NCBI GenBank assembly: GCA_026261815.1
Contig: JAMPIT010000230.1
Span: 38,276,501-38,340,500, forward strand
Length of the DNA: 64,000 nucleotides
Origin: Monarcha castaneiventris obscurior
Lineage: Eukaryota; Chordata; Aves; Passeriformes; Monarchidae
Direction of reading: 5' to 3'
Both the position numbers and the translations under genes were made by a program. This document shows positions 1 through 11,521 of this stretch, piece by piece. Numbering within the stretch: position 1 is the stretch's first letter; every line of letters starts with the position of its first letter. The notes below the pieces were generated by a model. That model was not told where the DNA came from and made no database searches. It was given only the letters and a program-made list of their open reading frames with translations.

Positions 1-423
1 GTTCATCATGAACAGGCTGAATGGGAAGTCTTCAGGCTGGCAAGCACATCTGCTTAAAATATGTGTTGAATTTTTGTTCTTTATTTATGTTACCATTAGC
101 GCATTTGTGGAAATCACGTTTTCTTCACAATCTCTTTGCTAAATTAGGACACAAATCCAAGAACACTTGTGCTTGAGAGTAATTTTCTATAAATGAGTAG
201 TGTCACTGAGTTCAATAAGAGCAATCACGCACAGAATTAAGCACATGCATGAGAGTTTGCAGAAATTTGGCAAATATGTTGCTGTCATGAAAAGGCAGCC
301 TTTCTTCTAATGCAGCTATGAATTCTTGGCTTGGTCCTGTTTTGAGTAGCCCTTATTGTATGAGCCATAAGCTGTTCTATTGTGCTAAGCCTAACTGAGG
401 ATATTTCTCTTGTTTTGTCATAG
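1..423 (+). other. RBMS3: RBMS3 upstream intron, 3' end (partial)
   Basis: AT-rich non-coding sequence leading into the first exon. It ends with a usable acceptor: a candidate branch point CTAAC at 391-395 (branch A about 30 nt before the exon), then a T-rich tract and TAG at 421-423. I see no other gene, repeat or RNA here. An open frame on the minus strand (285-530) is the reverse shadow of the exon and its flank. Confidence 0.85.
401..423 (+). promoter_or_regulatory. RBMS3: splice acceptor of the 424-581 exon
   Basis: T-rich tract followed by CATAG, with coding sequence starting at 424. The boundary agrees with the known family peptide, where the Gln-Gln-Glu-Gln run follows the first RRM in phase 0. 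Confidence 0.85.
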
Positions 424-581
424 CAACAAGAGCAAGATCCCACAAATCTATACATCTCAAATTTACCTGTGTCCATGGATGAGCAGGAACTGGAGAATAT
501 GCTGAAACCCTTTGGGCATGTCATTTCCACCAGAATATTAAGAGATGCGAATGGAGTCAGCAGAGGAGTCGGCTTTGCCAG
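424..581 (+). CDS. RBMS3: RBMS3 coding exon, first part of RRM2 (internal, partial CDS)
   Basis: RBMS3 is an MSSP-family protein with two RRM domains. It binds single-stranded, A/U-rich nucleic acid and is described as acting mainly in the cytoplasm on mRNA stability. This 158-nt exon begins in phase 0 with Gln-Gln-Glu-Gln-Asp-Pro-Thr-Asn and encodes 52 codons plus two bases. RNP2 (Leu-Tyr-Ile-Ser-Asn-Leu) lies at 448-465. It is followed by the conserved acidic helix ([14 protein letters not shown]) and the strand [13 protein letters not shown]1 (Arg-Gly-Val-Gly-Phe-Ala-Arg-Met) starts at 562 and is interrupted by the intron. From memory, residues ANGV after RILRD and the His after KPFG fit RBMS3; RBMS1 has Ser-rich and Gln alternatives there. 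I therefore prefer RBMS3 over RBMS1 or RBMS2. The paralog call rests on recall, not alignment. The exon is spliced to 10963. Confidence 0.93.
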
Positions 582-587
582 GTGAAA
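582..587 (+). promoter_or_regulatory. RBMS3: splice donor GTGAAA of the 424-581 exon
   Basis: The exon ends CCAG and the intron begins GTGAAA. The site has consensus -2, -1, +1 to +4 bases but lacks the +5 G, so it is weaker than the GTAAGT of the next exon. The choice is fixed by the reading frame: AG plus the first A of the next exon restores the RNP1 arginine. Confidence 0.88.
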
Positions 588-924
588 CCTTTGCTCTTAC
601 TTTGATTCATGCACATTTTTCTGCCTTCAGTCCTTTGCAAATGCTGTCTGTTCTGTAGCTCTGACATCTCACGGCTATGGAAGATGCAGAGCGGCGCTTT
701 TATCAGATGGTATCTGTTCTTTCCACCAAGAAATGCCAGTGCAGAAGGATGTTCATTTCATTGCTCTAAAATCTGGTTCATTCTATGTAGGTATATGTAA
801 ATAAAAATTGCTAGGAATAGCGAGCTATCCGTGCAGGATCAAGTTCAGGTAATACTAAATGTCCTGCAGCAAAAAGCACACACTTGGTAAAGAAACCGAG
901 GCCTGTGCTTAGGAGCTCCTGGGG

Positions 925-1027
925 TGAACTTATTGCGGTCTTTCAGTACCTGAAGGGGTCCTGTAAGAAATCTGGAGAGAGGCTAGGTGGTCTTTAAGGT
1001 CCCTTTCAACCCAAACCATTCTATGAA
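925..1027 (+). mobile_element. CR1 LINE 3' fragment, internally deleted
   Basis: The stretch 'gtctttcagtacctgaaggg' matches the family's internal 3' text. After a junction near 980 comes the typical CR1 end 'tctttaaggtccctttcaac' and 'ccattctatga'. Bases that normally lie between these two blocks are missing, so this is a short, deleted, 5'-truncated copy without coding capacity. Confidence 0.75.
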
Positions 1028-4000
1028 ACTGTTTAAATATTTGGCAAAGATTTTGCAACAGGAGAAAGTAAACTTAGTAGCTGGAAGAGCAAAGGGTAGG
1101 AATGGTAACTGAAGAAACGTGTCTTCCTTGAAAGCTGCAGCTTCCTTGAACTGCAGCTATGAAAAGAGCTTAAGAAGAAATATTTACATAGAACAAGCCC
1201 TGACGGAGTAGTCAGATATTTTAGACAGAGTGGGCAACATATTATTACCACGTACTTCATTGTTAGTACAGATAGACAAGTTTCATATTCATGTTTACTC
1301 TCAGGGAATATTTACATAGATTCTCTTCAGCTTGAAACATTCTCAAATCAAATAGTTTTCTTTTGAAAAGCCAAGCAATAGAGTGTTATATATAGAAGGG
1401 TATTGAAAAAACAAATAAGAGAAATTTGCAATTCTGCTGCAAATCAGTCTTCTGCTTCAAAAGAAAAGGGCAGAAAAATCCCAGATCATTGTTTCTACAG
1501 AATATTCATAACATTGTGCTTTGTAGAGGAGGCAAAATGACTTCTTCATCTTGCAGATTTCTCTGAAATCCATCATATCTTGGTATATCATGGCACTTCT
1601 GTTAGTGTCATAACACTACTGAATGAAATGAGGTACTGTAAGATAAAAAGTTTGCTTTCAAGAAAAGTGCCATTGTAGTGTTACCTCTGCTCTTGATGTG
1701 ACAGATCATCATGCACAAAAAATATTAAGATACTATTGTCTGAATTCAAATGGAAAAAGGTAAAACATTTATGCTGAAAGATGGCACACTGTTCCTTACG
1801 CATTCTTCCAGATAATAACATGAATTTTTCTAGCTCTCTAAATATAAATCATTCTTTATCATGGATAAACTTGCATTTTTAAAAATTTACTTACTTTGTG
1901 AAAAGGTATTTAATTATGGAACATTTTTCAGGAACCCTTTAATGATCTAAATTCCAGGTTGTGTAATTCACCATGCAAACAACAGTGGGGTAAAACCTTC
2001 ACTCCATCAAAGTATACAGCAGATCTCCCACTGGTCTGAGTGAGGCTAAAGTTAATCCAGAAATTTAGAACCATAGTTGAATGCTGACTCTTGTCTTTGC
2101 AGAATTATCAATACAATATTTAATTACATGACCAGATGACTTATTTTTTTGTAATAAAGTGCTGTTTGGTGTCTTTTTCCTGCATGTCAAACCAAATAGG
2201 TTTTTAATTTCTTTAGCTTTGCTTGTAGTCATGAAGGTTTCATTCTAACGTACCTATAGTGTGAGGACATGCTGAGTGGGTACCAATGGAGTATAGGTGG
2301 GGGATGGAAGCTGGATTTCCAGTCCAGATAAGACTGTAGAAGTTCAAATCAGCACCCCAGGTGAGGATCCTGGCTATTCTGACCAGCTACCCTTTATCAC
2401 AGTATATCTTTTCTGCCTGTGGAATGTGCCATGGTGCTTAGCATAGCTCTAAACAGAGCCACAGAATCACCAGAGAAAAAGTTAAATTTGCATATGCTGA
2501 AATGATGCAGCATCTCCAACAATTTTGAAATTTGATGTTTCAAAGTTATTAATTACATTTTATAATGATTAAAAGTCACTTTTTGAGTCTGCCCAATTAT
2601 GGAAATAGTCAATCTCAGAATAAGTGTATTAATTCAAAAAGCAGTCAGAAGTAAAGACTGAAGGTAGGCAGCTATTGTCGGATTTTTCTTTTAAATGGTA
2701 TGATTAGCAGTTTTATAGTACTGCAGGTGGCTACTTAATCATTTATAACCTGGAGAACTTCAAATGTTCCTGGATCAAAATTATTTTAGTAATGTCTGGT
2801 GATACTAACAGCCTCCCTTAAAGTATGTGTGTGCAAAACTAGCTCTGAGTGAAAGTTAAGCCGTGAAACTATTTCCTCTGTTTTGCATCCCTCAAAAGCA
2901 ACTGAACATGTTTCCTGAATCTTTCCAGAGCATTTCACTGTGGCCTGAGCCAGCTGTGCCTGGGTACACCCCAGGGGACATTTTGGGGAGGAGAGTTATG
3001 AGCAAGGGGCCAGAGAAAGGAAGCTTTAGATTTCAACTGTGTCTTCATGAAAGCCTACCCATGCTGTAACCTGTGCACATCTGCCTCTGCCTTGCCCCTG
3101 GCCCATGCTTTGTACTTCAAGGCTATATTACCTGCCTTCAGACTCTCCATGGGAGCTGGCATTCCACAGGCCTCCTACTGCTGTGGTCTTTTGGCAGGGG
3201 TGTTTCCGTTGACACCGGCAAGCAGAAGCTGAGACTGAACACAGCCTATTCTAGAGCAGAGAGAGAAATGAGGAGAAATAGAAGGGCACAGAAATACTTA
3301 CTAGAGGTAGGATATTGGAAAAAAGCAGGCACTTCTTTGGAGGTGAAGCTTTGAGTTCAGTCTGTTGTGAGATTGCCTGTGGAAAGAGGGAGTGACACCA
3401 TGTTACCCTTGCACAGAATTTCATCGCAGCACTTAATTTTGTAGGTGTTTCTCTTAAATCCCTGTTGCTCGGAGTCATCTAATAACTTCAGCATCTGAGC
3501 GTTCGTTTTAAAAGTGTAAGTGTATTCTTTAGAGCTTAGAATAAAATTGTAGTCCTTCATCCTTAAAAAAAAAATCAGCAAGATGAAACAGAGCAAAAAA
3601 CACAAAAAAAACCCAAATGGAAAGAAATCCACAGAAACTGGATTTGAAGACTTATTTCAAGATACAATTTTAAAGCTGATATCTTATGATTTTGGCAAAC
3701 AGAATATTAGTAGTGTTGTTGATGGTATGAGTAAAAACCGGATCAGAGATAGTAAGAAGGTCTTTGAGGGGAAGGTATTGAGAGCATGGAGGGAAATATT
3801 TATCTTCATCCTGAAGAAGTGTTGCCACTGTATACACATACAGAGGTAACTATGTGCTGGAAGACCTGGCTTTCCACTGGCCCACAAAGGATGAGTTCCA
3901 GATGTTAAGGTGGGTGAAGATAAAGGAATAACAAAATCACAGTGGTGGCAAAGCAGAGGTGCTGTTTTGCTAAATGGAAGGAGGAATATTTGGAGGGGGA

Positions 4001-7000
4001 TTTCTGAGAATCCGTGATGTTGCTACTTGGGAGACATAGAAGTGTCAGCAGCACCAGAGGATAAAGAACATCCAAGCAATTTAGGGATGCATTTTTGAAG
4101 AGGAAAAGTGCTTTGTTCTTCCTTATTCAAGGGTTTAATTGAAGGCGGTTGAAATGGTGCTATAAATTTAGCTTGAATAAATCCATCATCTGGGATGATA
4201 ATACAGTCTTAGATATTATGAGGATCATTCCTACTTTCAGTCAGAAGAATGATCTGTCACATCCTATATCTTACCCAGGAAATTGCTTTATAATTCAATA
4301 TCTCAGGTGAAACTGGAAATCCCAAACATGCTCCAAACACTTTGTGTGATATCTGTAAAATATTCCAATGCCTGTGATGGTGCATTTCCATTGAAAGGCC
4401 TCCCTGGGAAAGCCTCAGAGCAACACTGCAGGGCTGTGGGGACGTCTGTGTGAGGATGTATCTCTGGGACCCTCACATTTTCATCTGGTGCTGCAACCTG
4501 GAAAAATTTTGGTGGACTTTGTACATCCCTAAGACAATTGACAGGCATGAAGCTGTACTTTCAGGGAGAAGCAAGCTCCAGAGAAGGATAGGTAAGTCAG
4601 GAGCTCTAGACAAGTATCAATGGGACTCCGTAAGATGAAAATTAATATGAAGCTCTGAAAGGTGATGAGGGAGGAAGTTGGAAAGTTGGGAGCCGTCAGA
4701 TAATTTGGCTGAGCAATTTGCATAATCCAAGCCTGAGGTACCGCAAGTTTAATTGAAGAACTCCTTTGGCCCTGGAAAAGGGAGCAAGGAGACATTTGTA
4801 TATACCTTGGGGAGGGACTTAACTGGTAGCACTGAATCAATGAAATAAAAACTGCCTTTTATAACCCCACAATAAAATACCATTCAAGTATTATTTAAGT
4901 ATCTTCCCTAAAGAGATAGTAATATTAATAAAACCATACACAGGTTTGTCACACTCAGCTGAACAGCAGAACAAGCATTTTATAGGTCCTTTTAAATGAT
5001 AAAGTGCAACGAAAGAGTTAGAAACCACTAACTTTTTTATTTTGTTTGCTGTCTTGTAACTTAAAACGACCTTGCAAGATTCCTCCCCCAAGCGACATTT
5101 TACAACGAAGTCATAAGCTTCTGAAAACAGAAATTTATGATGGAAATGCTGACAGTCAGACAGTCAAGTATTGCACTGCTGGCGGGCACCAGTATAATAC
5201 TTAACCTGAGACTGTGAAGACAGTAGCATAAATCAGCCTAGGTCTAGGTGGAAATGACTGTGTGTTCATACTATTCTTTTCCAGTAGCACGAGAAAATTT
5301 GTCGAACACAAACTGTCATAAAAGAATGTTTTGATTCTGTTCCCAGCAAATAACCAAAGTCAAGAGATTCTCAATTAGCTGTCACTTCCGAGCAAAGGTA
5401 CATATCAAGGAGATGCTTCCATCCCTTCGTGACCTAGCTGGGGAGTCTGTAGTGAGGCATTTAAACACTCTGCTGTTGGGAGTTTGGGCTTCATCCTCAT
5501 CTTTTCCCTACATTATTCTTCTGGAAAAGCTTCCAATGGGTTGCTTTTCTTTGCCTGCCTATCTTTTTTACTAAACTTACCTCCTACTTGTCCACATTTT
5601 ACATGTCTTAAATTTAGTCTTTGGAAACAATATTCAAGTCTGCAACTGAAAGGGAGCAACAAAAACTAGGGAACAAGATTTTGAGCCATCACAGGATCAT
5701 TATTCTATTTATAGATGATTTGCATGGGTTTCAGTAGAAATGCTTATGCTCCAGTATCCACTCAAGTAAAATGAGAGAGATGAGCCTTTAATTTCTATGG
5801 TTTTTTCCTTAAAGGAATCCTTGCATCTTTCAGAGTTTTTCAGGATGATGTAGGTGTAATAAAGTTATTTCTTCTGACCCAAAGAAGTTTTCCTAGAGGG
5901 AGCACTGTAAATGCAGATACTGTAGTGCAGAGATTCTCAGGCAGTTCACCTTGGCATAATGGGTGATGCTGCAAGGTATAGAATGAACTGTATCTTGAGA
6001 GAAAAAGAGTGGTTTCTGTAGATTTCGTATATTTATCTGAGAAAGTAAACAACCTCCTGTTGTTCAAGCAGACAGCTGAAGAATATACAGGCAAGACATG
6101 TTGGGAAAAGATATAATTTGTGAGCGATGAAGAGAACTTGTCAAAATAAATGTCATCTTAGGCTGTGAGTGGAAAAGGGAATAGCTTTTTTCCAACATAA
6201 ACCAAAAAGCACAAACATCTTGAAGCAATCTCTTACCAATTGAAAAGTTGGAGGGATAAGATACCTAAATCTGTTACAGGGGAGGAGGAAATCACAGGTT
6301 GCAGCCATATCAGTGTCTTAGAATGCCTGGAATTAAATTAGTAAAATTAATTAAAAGAACTAGTGAGGGTGTTTCCATGAAAGGATGAAGAACATAAGGA
6401 GGTGCTAGGAAACCTCATGCTAATCAATACTGTATTGTAGCTTTAGAGTATTTGAGACCTGAAGATTGTTTTGCCTCACATCTTTTATATCCTAGGAAGC
6501 TGAAATACTCCCAGTTACCTAATATTGAGATAATGCTTGTGTTTTACTAAAATAAAATTTTCAGAAGTGATTCGAAGACATCAACCAGAAAAAAAAGGGC
6601 CACCTCTTTTCTAATGTTTGCCAGTGGATCATCTTCCTTGCTGTTAAATGTTTCTGCTTAATTTCTCTCTTCAATTTATCTGGTTCTTGTCACAACTTTC
6701 TCAGGAAGAGTAAAGGAGTCCTTACTCCCTCATTTATTCTCCCCACAAAGCTACTTTTGCAGTGCTATCAGACTGCCCCTCTAGTCATCTTTTTGATGTG
6801 CCAAAGAAATTGAGTTCTCTGGTGTGTATGCTAACTATGGTCTCCATACTTTGGACTCCCTCACTCTATAATACTGTTACTACCTACCTGCTTCCATCCT
6901 TGCAAAATGCCTTAAACAGTAAGGAATCATTGTTCTCCGAGATTTATTATTCCCGCTCTTGTAAATGTAAACAATATTCATCTGTTGGTCATAACATAAA

Positions 7001-7332
7001 TGTGGTAGTAACAATTTCATCTTTAAATATTTACTCTGGATATAAAAAAAAATACAGTCCTGATTCTCATTTACATTATTATTATTAAGCTAAGTGACTA
7101 TAAGGTATATGTAAACCAAACCCACACTTTTCCACTAGCTAGTAATTACATGGTACTGAATATTTCTCAGGTAATAATTATGTAATCATCATGTTATTTC
7201 TTATATAAAAAAATTATTAAGTCGTTCCTTGACACTGCATCAATCTTTATAATAAGCATGTATAAGAGCTTTAGCGGGGTTTTAAAATAAGATTTCTTTC
7301 CTGTCTTTTTTCTCTCTCTTCTCTCTTTTTCT

Positions 7333-7415
7333 CTCTTCTCTTCTCTTCTCTTCTCTTCTCTTCTCTTCTCTTCTCTTCTCTTCTCTTCTCTTCTCTTCTC
7401 TTCTCTTCTCTTCTC
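7333..7415. repeat. (CTCTT)n pentanucleotide microsatellite
   Basis: About 16 near-perfect CTCTT units on the + strand (AAGAG on the other), preceded by an imperfect pyrimidine tract from about 7289. Purity suggests recent expansion and probable length polymorphism. Confidence 0.97.
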
Positions 7416-7927
7416 GATAAATGGTCGCTATTACTTCTAACATTACATAATGACTACTTTGGTGCCACTGTTGTCTGTAGAGAGATATGTAATATAAATT
7501 TCATTTTATAAAATAAATTATTTTTATTATTATTATTTTATAATACAAATAATATAAAGTTTTTAAGTTATCTAAAGTAGATATTTAATAGCAAGATGTG
7601 AACATCGAATGATTTGGTTCTGTCGCTTGTTTAAGTATCCACTGGTTTTGGTTTGTTTTTTTTTTTTTTTTCTTTTACTTTTCACACTGAAGTATCTTTA
7701 GTTTACAAACTGTAGCTAGAAAAACAGACATCATAAAATGTTCTTCAGATTTTTAAAAATTTACTTCTTTTCAAATTGGATATAATATAGACAGTCTTAT
7801 TACTTATTTTGTATTTGGGAGCCTTACAGCTTAGTTTCCAGAACTGGGAGATACACAGAAACAAGTAAAAATAAATTATCATGGTTTTATTAGTTCCTTT
7901 GGGTTTATATCATTATCTGGACCTTTT

Positions 7928-7964
7928 AAAAAATTATCAAAGCCTATGGCTTTGATAATTTTTT
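7928..7964. repeat. perfect 17-bp inverted repeat with 3-nt loop
   Basis: Left arm 'aaaaaattatcaaagcc' (7928-7944), loop 'tat', right arm its exact reverse complement (7948-7964). A T run extends past the right arm. No element with such ends is recognisable around it. Confidence 0.95.
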
Positions 7965-8899
7965 TTTCTGCAGTGAATTTGCTGGTTCAAAATAATACTC
8001 AGATGTGTTATAGTTATATCCAAATTGCATTTAAGCATGACTTATTATCTCAGGTCCTCTTAGGATCAACATCAAAAATTTACAGCTGAAAGGAATTTGA
8101 AAATGATACTTCACAAATGATCAAATCAAAACCAAATTTTTATTATCATGTGAAGCTGTTTTCCTTACCTTTCCAGCAAGAGTGTCGAATATCTATATCT
8201 TTCAGTGGAAAGTTTTGAAGCAATTGGGATCTTTATCTTTTATCCAGAATATTATACTTTTTCATACTTTTGTTCTGCCAATTATGAAGGAACACCAGTA
8301 TTAAAAAAAATGTGTTTAAATGTGTTCTTCTCCCAAGTTTACCTGTGCTCAGCTGACATTGTTTTATAGAAAACCTTTTAATGTGTAACAATTTCATTAG
8401 TGATATTTTTATTAAGTGATAGTCTCAAGCAACACTTTGAAACATTGCTAGCTCATATGAGAAGAATAATTCAAAGCACATTCTAAAACAGAGAAGTGCC
8501 ACAATTTCTGAAGGAAAAGTAGGAGGAATTTATAAATGTGGATCTAAAAAAAATGTGGTTTTGGGGCCTCTGCCCAGACATGGCTCATCTTTATGGTTAA
8601 AACAAGAGAAGGAGTAATGGGTGAATCGATGTCTGCAGATAGGTTCAGCTCATGTGTAGATGCGTGCCATAGGCATTGCCACCGAAGTGGTTGATGTTAA
8701 TCAGAATTCTGACCAAACTAAAACCAGGGGCTTGTTATGGCAAGAATCAGACAATTTTGCTAACGTGTCTGGTTTCTCTATGCCCTTGTGTTTTCCCAGT
8801 CGGTCAGTGAGCTAATCATCCTGAAGGACTCAATTTGAAAGGCTTATTTCTAAGAAAAGGGGTACTGTGGACAAGTGTAAATTATAATTCATGTTTTGG

Positions 8900-9330
8900 T
8901 GGCCGTGGGATGGATGCCTTCCTGCTTAGGGACTGGCTGCCTGGCCAGCCTCAGCCCGGCCGGGAGGAAAGGCCACCCCCACAGACACATGCTGCAGGAA
9001 GCACACGAGGGCTCAGGTGGGGTGGGCAAAGGATGGATGCAGTTGTTACTCAGCAACACGTCTGAGGGGAGCATGTATAGAGGGCTTTGTCTATTGTGCT
9101 GCCTTTTCAGGCTGAGTCGATAATGCCAGTGTCGGTTTCAAGCGAAGCGTGTGCCAGATTACAGATAGCCAGCAATGGCATTTGAGAGCCGTTAATTGTG
9201 AAACTTGAGAGGAAAATGTGCACATTCTTTTTCAGAGTGCTATTCGAATGATGGCCTTTTTATCCCAGAACACTGTGGGTTTCACTTTTATTCTCTTCCC
9301 ACATAAAACGCATGAAGTGCACTGAGTCTC
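8900..9330. promoter_or_regulatory. GC-rich island plus CpG-bearing block, candidate intronic regulatory element
   Basis: 8900-9075 is strikingly GC-rich against AT-rich flanks and contains a 10-bp palindrome CCCGGCCGGG (8955-8964) and about five CpGs. It also has an RFX X-box-like pair, GTTACT-C-AGCAAC (9045-9057), one mismatch from GTNRCC-N-RGYAAC. The adjoining 9117-9330 block carries about seven more CpGs in otherwise unremarkable sequence, which is unusual for CpG-depleted intron DNA. An enhancer or conserved element is inference; a weathered repeat fragment is the alternative. Confidence 0.35.
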
Positions 9331-9726
9331 TTTCATTTGGCAGCTTATATATTGCATTCTTTGCAGGGACTGCTTTGGCTTGTTAAAATGTACCCCATGT
9401 ATTAAAATGAAATTGTCACTGCTGTGTGGTGCAACATAACATGGTTTGACACCAAATGCCTGCAGCTACAGAAAACAGACTTTTATTGCATTTATTCTTT
9501 CACAGACAAGAGTCTCTAAAGGCTCAGCGCAGACATTCGCTTAGTTAAATCTGAATGAAGCCAAAGTGAACAATCTAAGTTGCTGTCTTTGTGCTTGTAG
9601 AAACAGCCCAGCCCACATGATACACAGTGATGCAACCTGGAAGGGGAAATTTTAATGACTCCACCTGAAACAATTGGACAATAGACTGACTTCCTCAAAG
9701 AATTAAATGGGCAAGCAGGATTTTTT

Positions 9727-9840
9727 AATTTTTTTTTTTTTTTTGGTGGTGTAGTGTGTGGTGTGGTGTGTGGTGTGTGGTGTGGTGTGGTGTGGTGTGG
9801 TGTGGTGTGGTGTGGTGTGGTGTGGTGTGGTGTGGTGTGG
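9727..9840. repeat. poly(T) tract followed by (TGTGG)n microsatellite
   Basis: A T-rich run (9721-9744, interrupted by one AA) is followed by degenerate TG-rich sequence and then about 13 perfect TGTGG units to 9840. Open frames across it on both strands (for example Thr-Thr-Pro-His-His periods on the minus strand) come from the repeat and are not genes. Confidence 0.97.
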
Positions 9841-10938
9841 TCCTTTGGGCTCTGGCAAAATTGTATCCTGGGAGACAAACTGCTGCTGTATGTGAACCAC
9901 TCTTTCCCCAAACCATATGTCAGGAAGGGTAGTGGATAAATTCATTTTAAAATGATCTAGACTGGTGAGAAGTAAGCAATATATATGTCAGTGGAGTTAC
10001 TTTGTGGAGAATACCTGGAGGTAGGTACAGATGTACTGAAGGAGCACTGAACATGGTTTTTAAACAAAACTTTTCTAGGAAATTACTAGCTTTCCATTTC
10101 TCTCTTTCCTTTTTTGAAAGTTTCTAAACCCCCTCTGTAGCAAAGTTAACTCTTTTTCTGGACTTATATGCAGCTAATTTAGAAGATCTGAAACAATGGT
10201 GAGTTCCCAGGTGTGGTATAACCATGGTTTGGGATTTGACTAGTAACTTTGTATTCCTAATAATTCTTCAAAAATACATGTACCAATTCACTGTTAATGC
10301 TTTAATGTCTCAATGTTAGGATAATGAAAGTTATCCTAAACTCATAGAAGATGAACAGTAAGGCATTTCCCTTGCTGGTGTTACACGTAAATTACTGTCT
10401 TCACCCAGAATTTGCCTTTATGTTGTAATAGGCATATATGCTCTGTTTTTGGTTTTATTATAAAGTCGGTCTTTGCAGGTTGTTTTTTTAACATTGTAAT
10501 CCTTAATAATTGTTGTTTAATCCTCCCTGTTCTTTCTCCAAATCCTGTAATTCATTTCTTTAAGCCATTTGAAGTTATTTTGGGTGCGCAAGGAACCCAG
10601 AAACACATCCTTTGCTTTTCCAAGCAGCACGTGAGAGCATAAAGAGTGTCCTTGTTCAGGGTGATGCCCTGGAGCCAAAAGGGGACTGTTCATTGACAGG
10701 GCTGCAGCTCAAACACAGCCGGGAGTGCAGCTGCAGGCAGGGAGGGTGGCAGGTCCTCCTCGTGAGACACACTCTGTCCTAATGGGCTTAACCAGTTTCT
10801 CTGCAGAAAGCAGCAAGAACAGCTTTGAAGATTTCCCTCAGCATCTGTGCTTGTCCTTTTTTTCTCCTTCTGCTTTTTGTTTTTTTGCTGACTGAGTGCT
10901 TCCATAACAGTCTAGTAACACATATTGCCTCTACCCAT

Positions 10939-10962
10939 ATCCCACTCTCTTCTCTTTTCCAG
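10939..10962 (+). promoter_or_regulatory. RBMS3: splice acceptor of the 10963-11042 exon
   Basis: A strong pyrimidine tract (CCCACTCTCTTCTCTTTTCC) ends in AG at 10961-10962. The following A completes the arginine codon begun at 580-581. Confidence 0.92.
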
Positions 10963-11042
10963 AATGGAGTCTACAGAAAAATGTGAAGTAGTAATTCAGC
11001 ATTTTAATGGCAAATATCTGAAAACCCCACCCGGTCTACCAG
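10963..11042 (+). CDS. RBMS3: RBMS3 coding exon, remainder of RNP1 and C-terminal part of RRM2 (internal, partial CDS)
   Basis: This 80-nt exon supplies the last base of the split RNP1 arginine, then [16 protein letters not shown], then [10 protein letters not shown] and one base of the next codon. It carries the second helix and last strand of RRM2. From recall, Val-Val-Ile-Gln-His and Lys-Tyr-Leu favour RBMS3 (RBMS1 has Ala-Val-Ile-Gly-His and Lys-Phe-Ile). Leu in Gly-Leu-Pro differs conservatively from the Ile I recall in mammals. The frame is closed at both ends by splice sites and contains no stop. The donor phase is 1, which fits the family's next residue being alanine. Confidence 0.93.
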
Positions 11043-11048
11043 GTAAGT
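11043..11048 (+). promoter_or_regulatory. RBMS3: splice donor GTAAGT of the 10963-11042 exon
   Basis: CCAG followed by GTAAGT, a full consensus donor that opens an intron running beyond the window end. Confidence 0.92.
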
Positions 11049-11491
11049 CAAGTAGCCATCATTATGAAATTTAAAATTCACTGAAGAGTTTAGAAAACAG
11101 AAATACTGGAATTTATCTTGAGAGTGGCTTAAATTACTGCCCCTGCTAAGAGGGCATATAACTTCCCTGGTTGAAGCCTATCCTTTATGACCCATAGCAA
11201 CTTCTTCTTACCCAGATTTGTATGTTTTAAGCATTTATGCCTGACAGAAGCAAATTTAAGAACATATAAAAGTCACGTTGCCTTACTGTGTTTTTTTCCT
11301 TTTGAATGGTGGGTTGGTTTTTTTTTCAGCTAGAATAGAGGCCACATAACTAAATGCCAATGATTTTCAAACTAACTAGGAATATAACTAGCTTAGCAGC
11401 TTCATTATAGATTATAAAATATCCAGGATGTCAAGTTATAGAAGCTTTATATTCCTTATAGTTACTACTTAGTGTTGCTAATTACTGATAC

Positions 11492-11521
11492 CAGTATTAA
11501 CAGCAGTAGCTGTTAATACTG
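11492..11521. repeat. perfect 13-bp inverted repeat with 4-nt loop
   Basis: Left arm 'cagtattaacagc' (11492-11504), loop 'agta', right arm 'gctgttaatactg' (11509-11521). All 13 pairs are Watson-Crick. Confidence 0.93.

Larger units (their letters stand above)
582..10962 (+). other. RBMS3: RBMS3 intron interrupting RRM2 (complete, 10,381 bp)
   Basis: A complete intron between the two RRM2 exons. It is AT-rich with few CpGs. Contents are a short CR1 remnant (about 925-1027), a (CTCTT)n microsatellite (7333-7415), a perfect 17-bp hairpin (7928-7964), a GC-rich island with an adjoining CpG-bearing block (8900-9330), and a poly(T)/(TGTGG)n tract (9727-9840). Elsewhere, for example 1030-7280, I see only AT-rich unique sequence with scattered short open frames in all phases. 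No additional exon is recognisable. Confidence 0.88.

Noticed and set aside
285..530. 81-codon minus-strand open frame
   Set aside because: It is the reverse shadow of the RBMS3 exon; the + strand peptide matches the RRM2 of a known family.
9516..9945. Minus-strand frames with Thr-Pro-His repeats (up to 131 codons)
   Set aside because: The length comes from the (TGTGG)n array, which has no stop in several phases; there is no domain or splice context.
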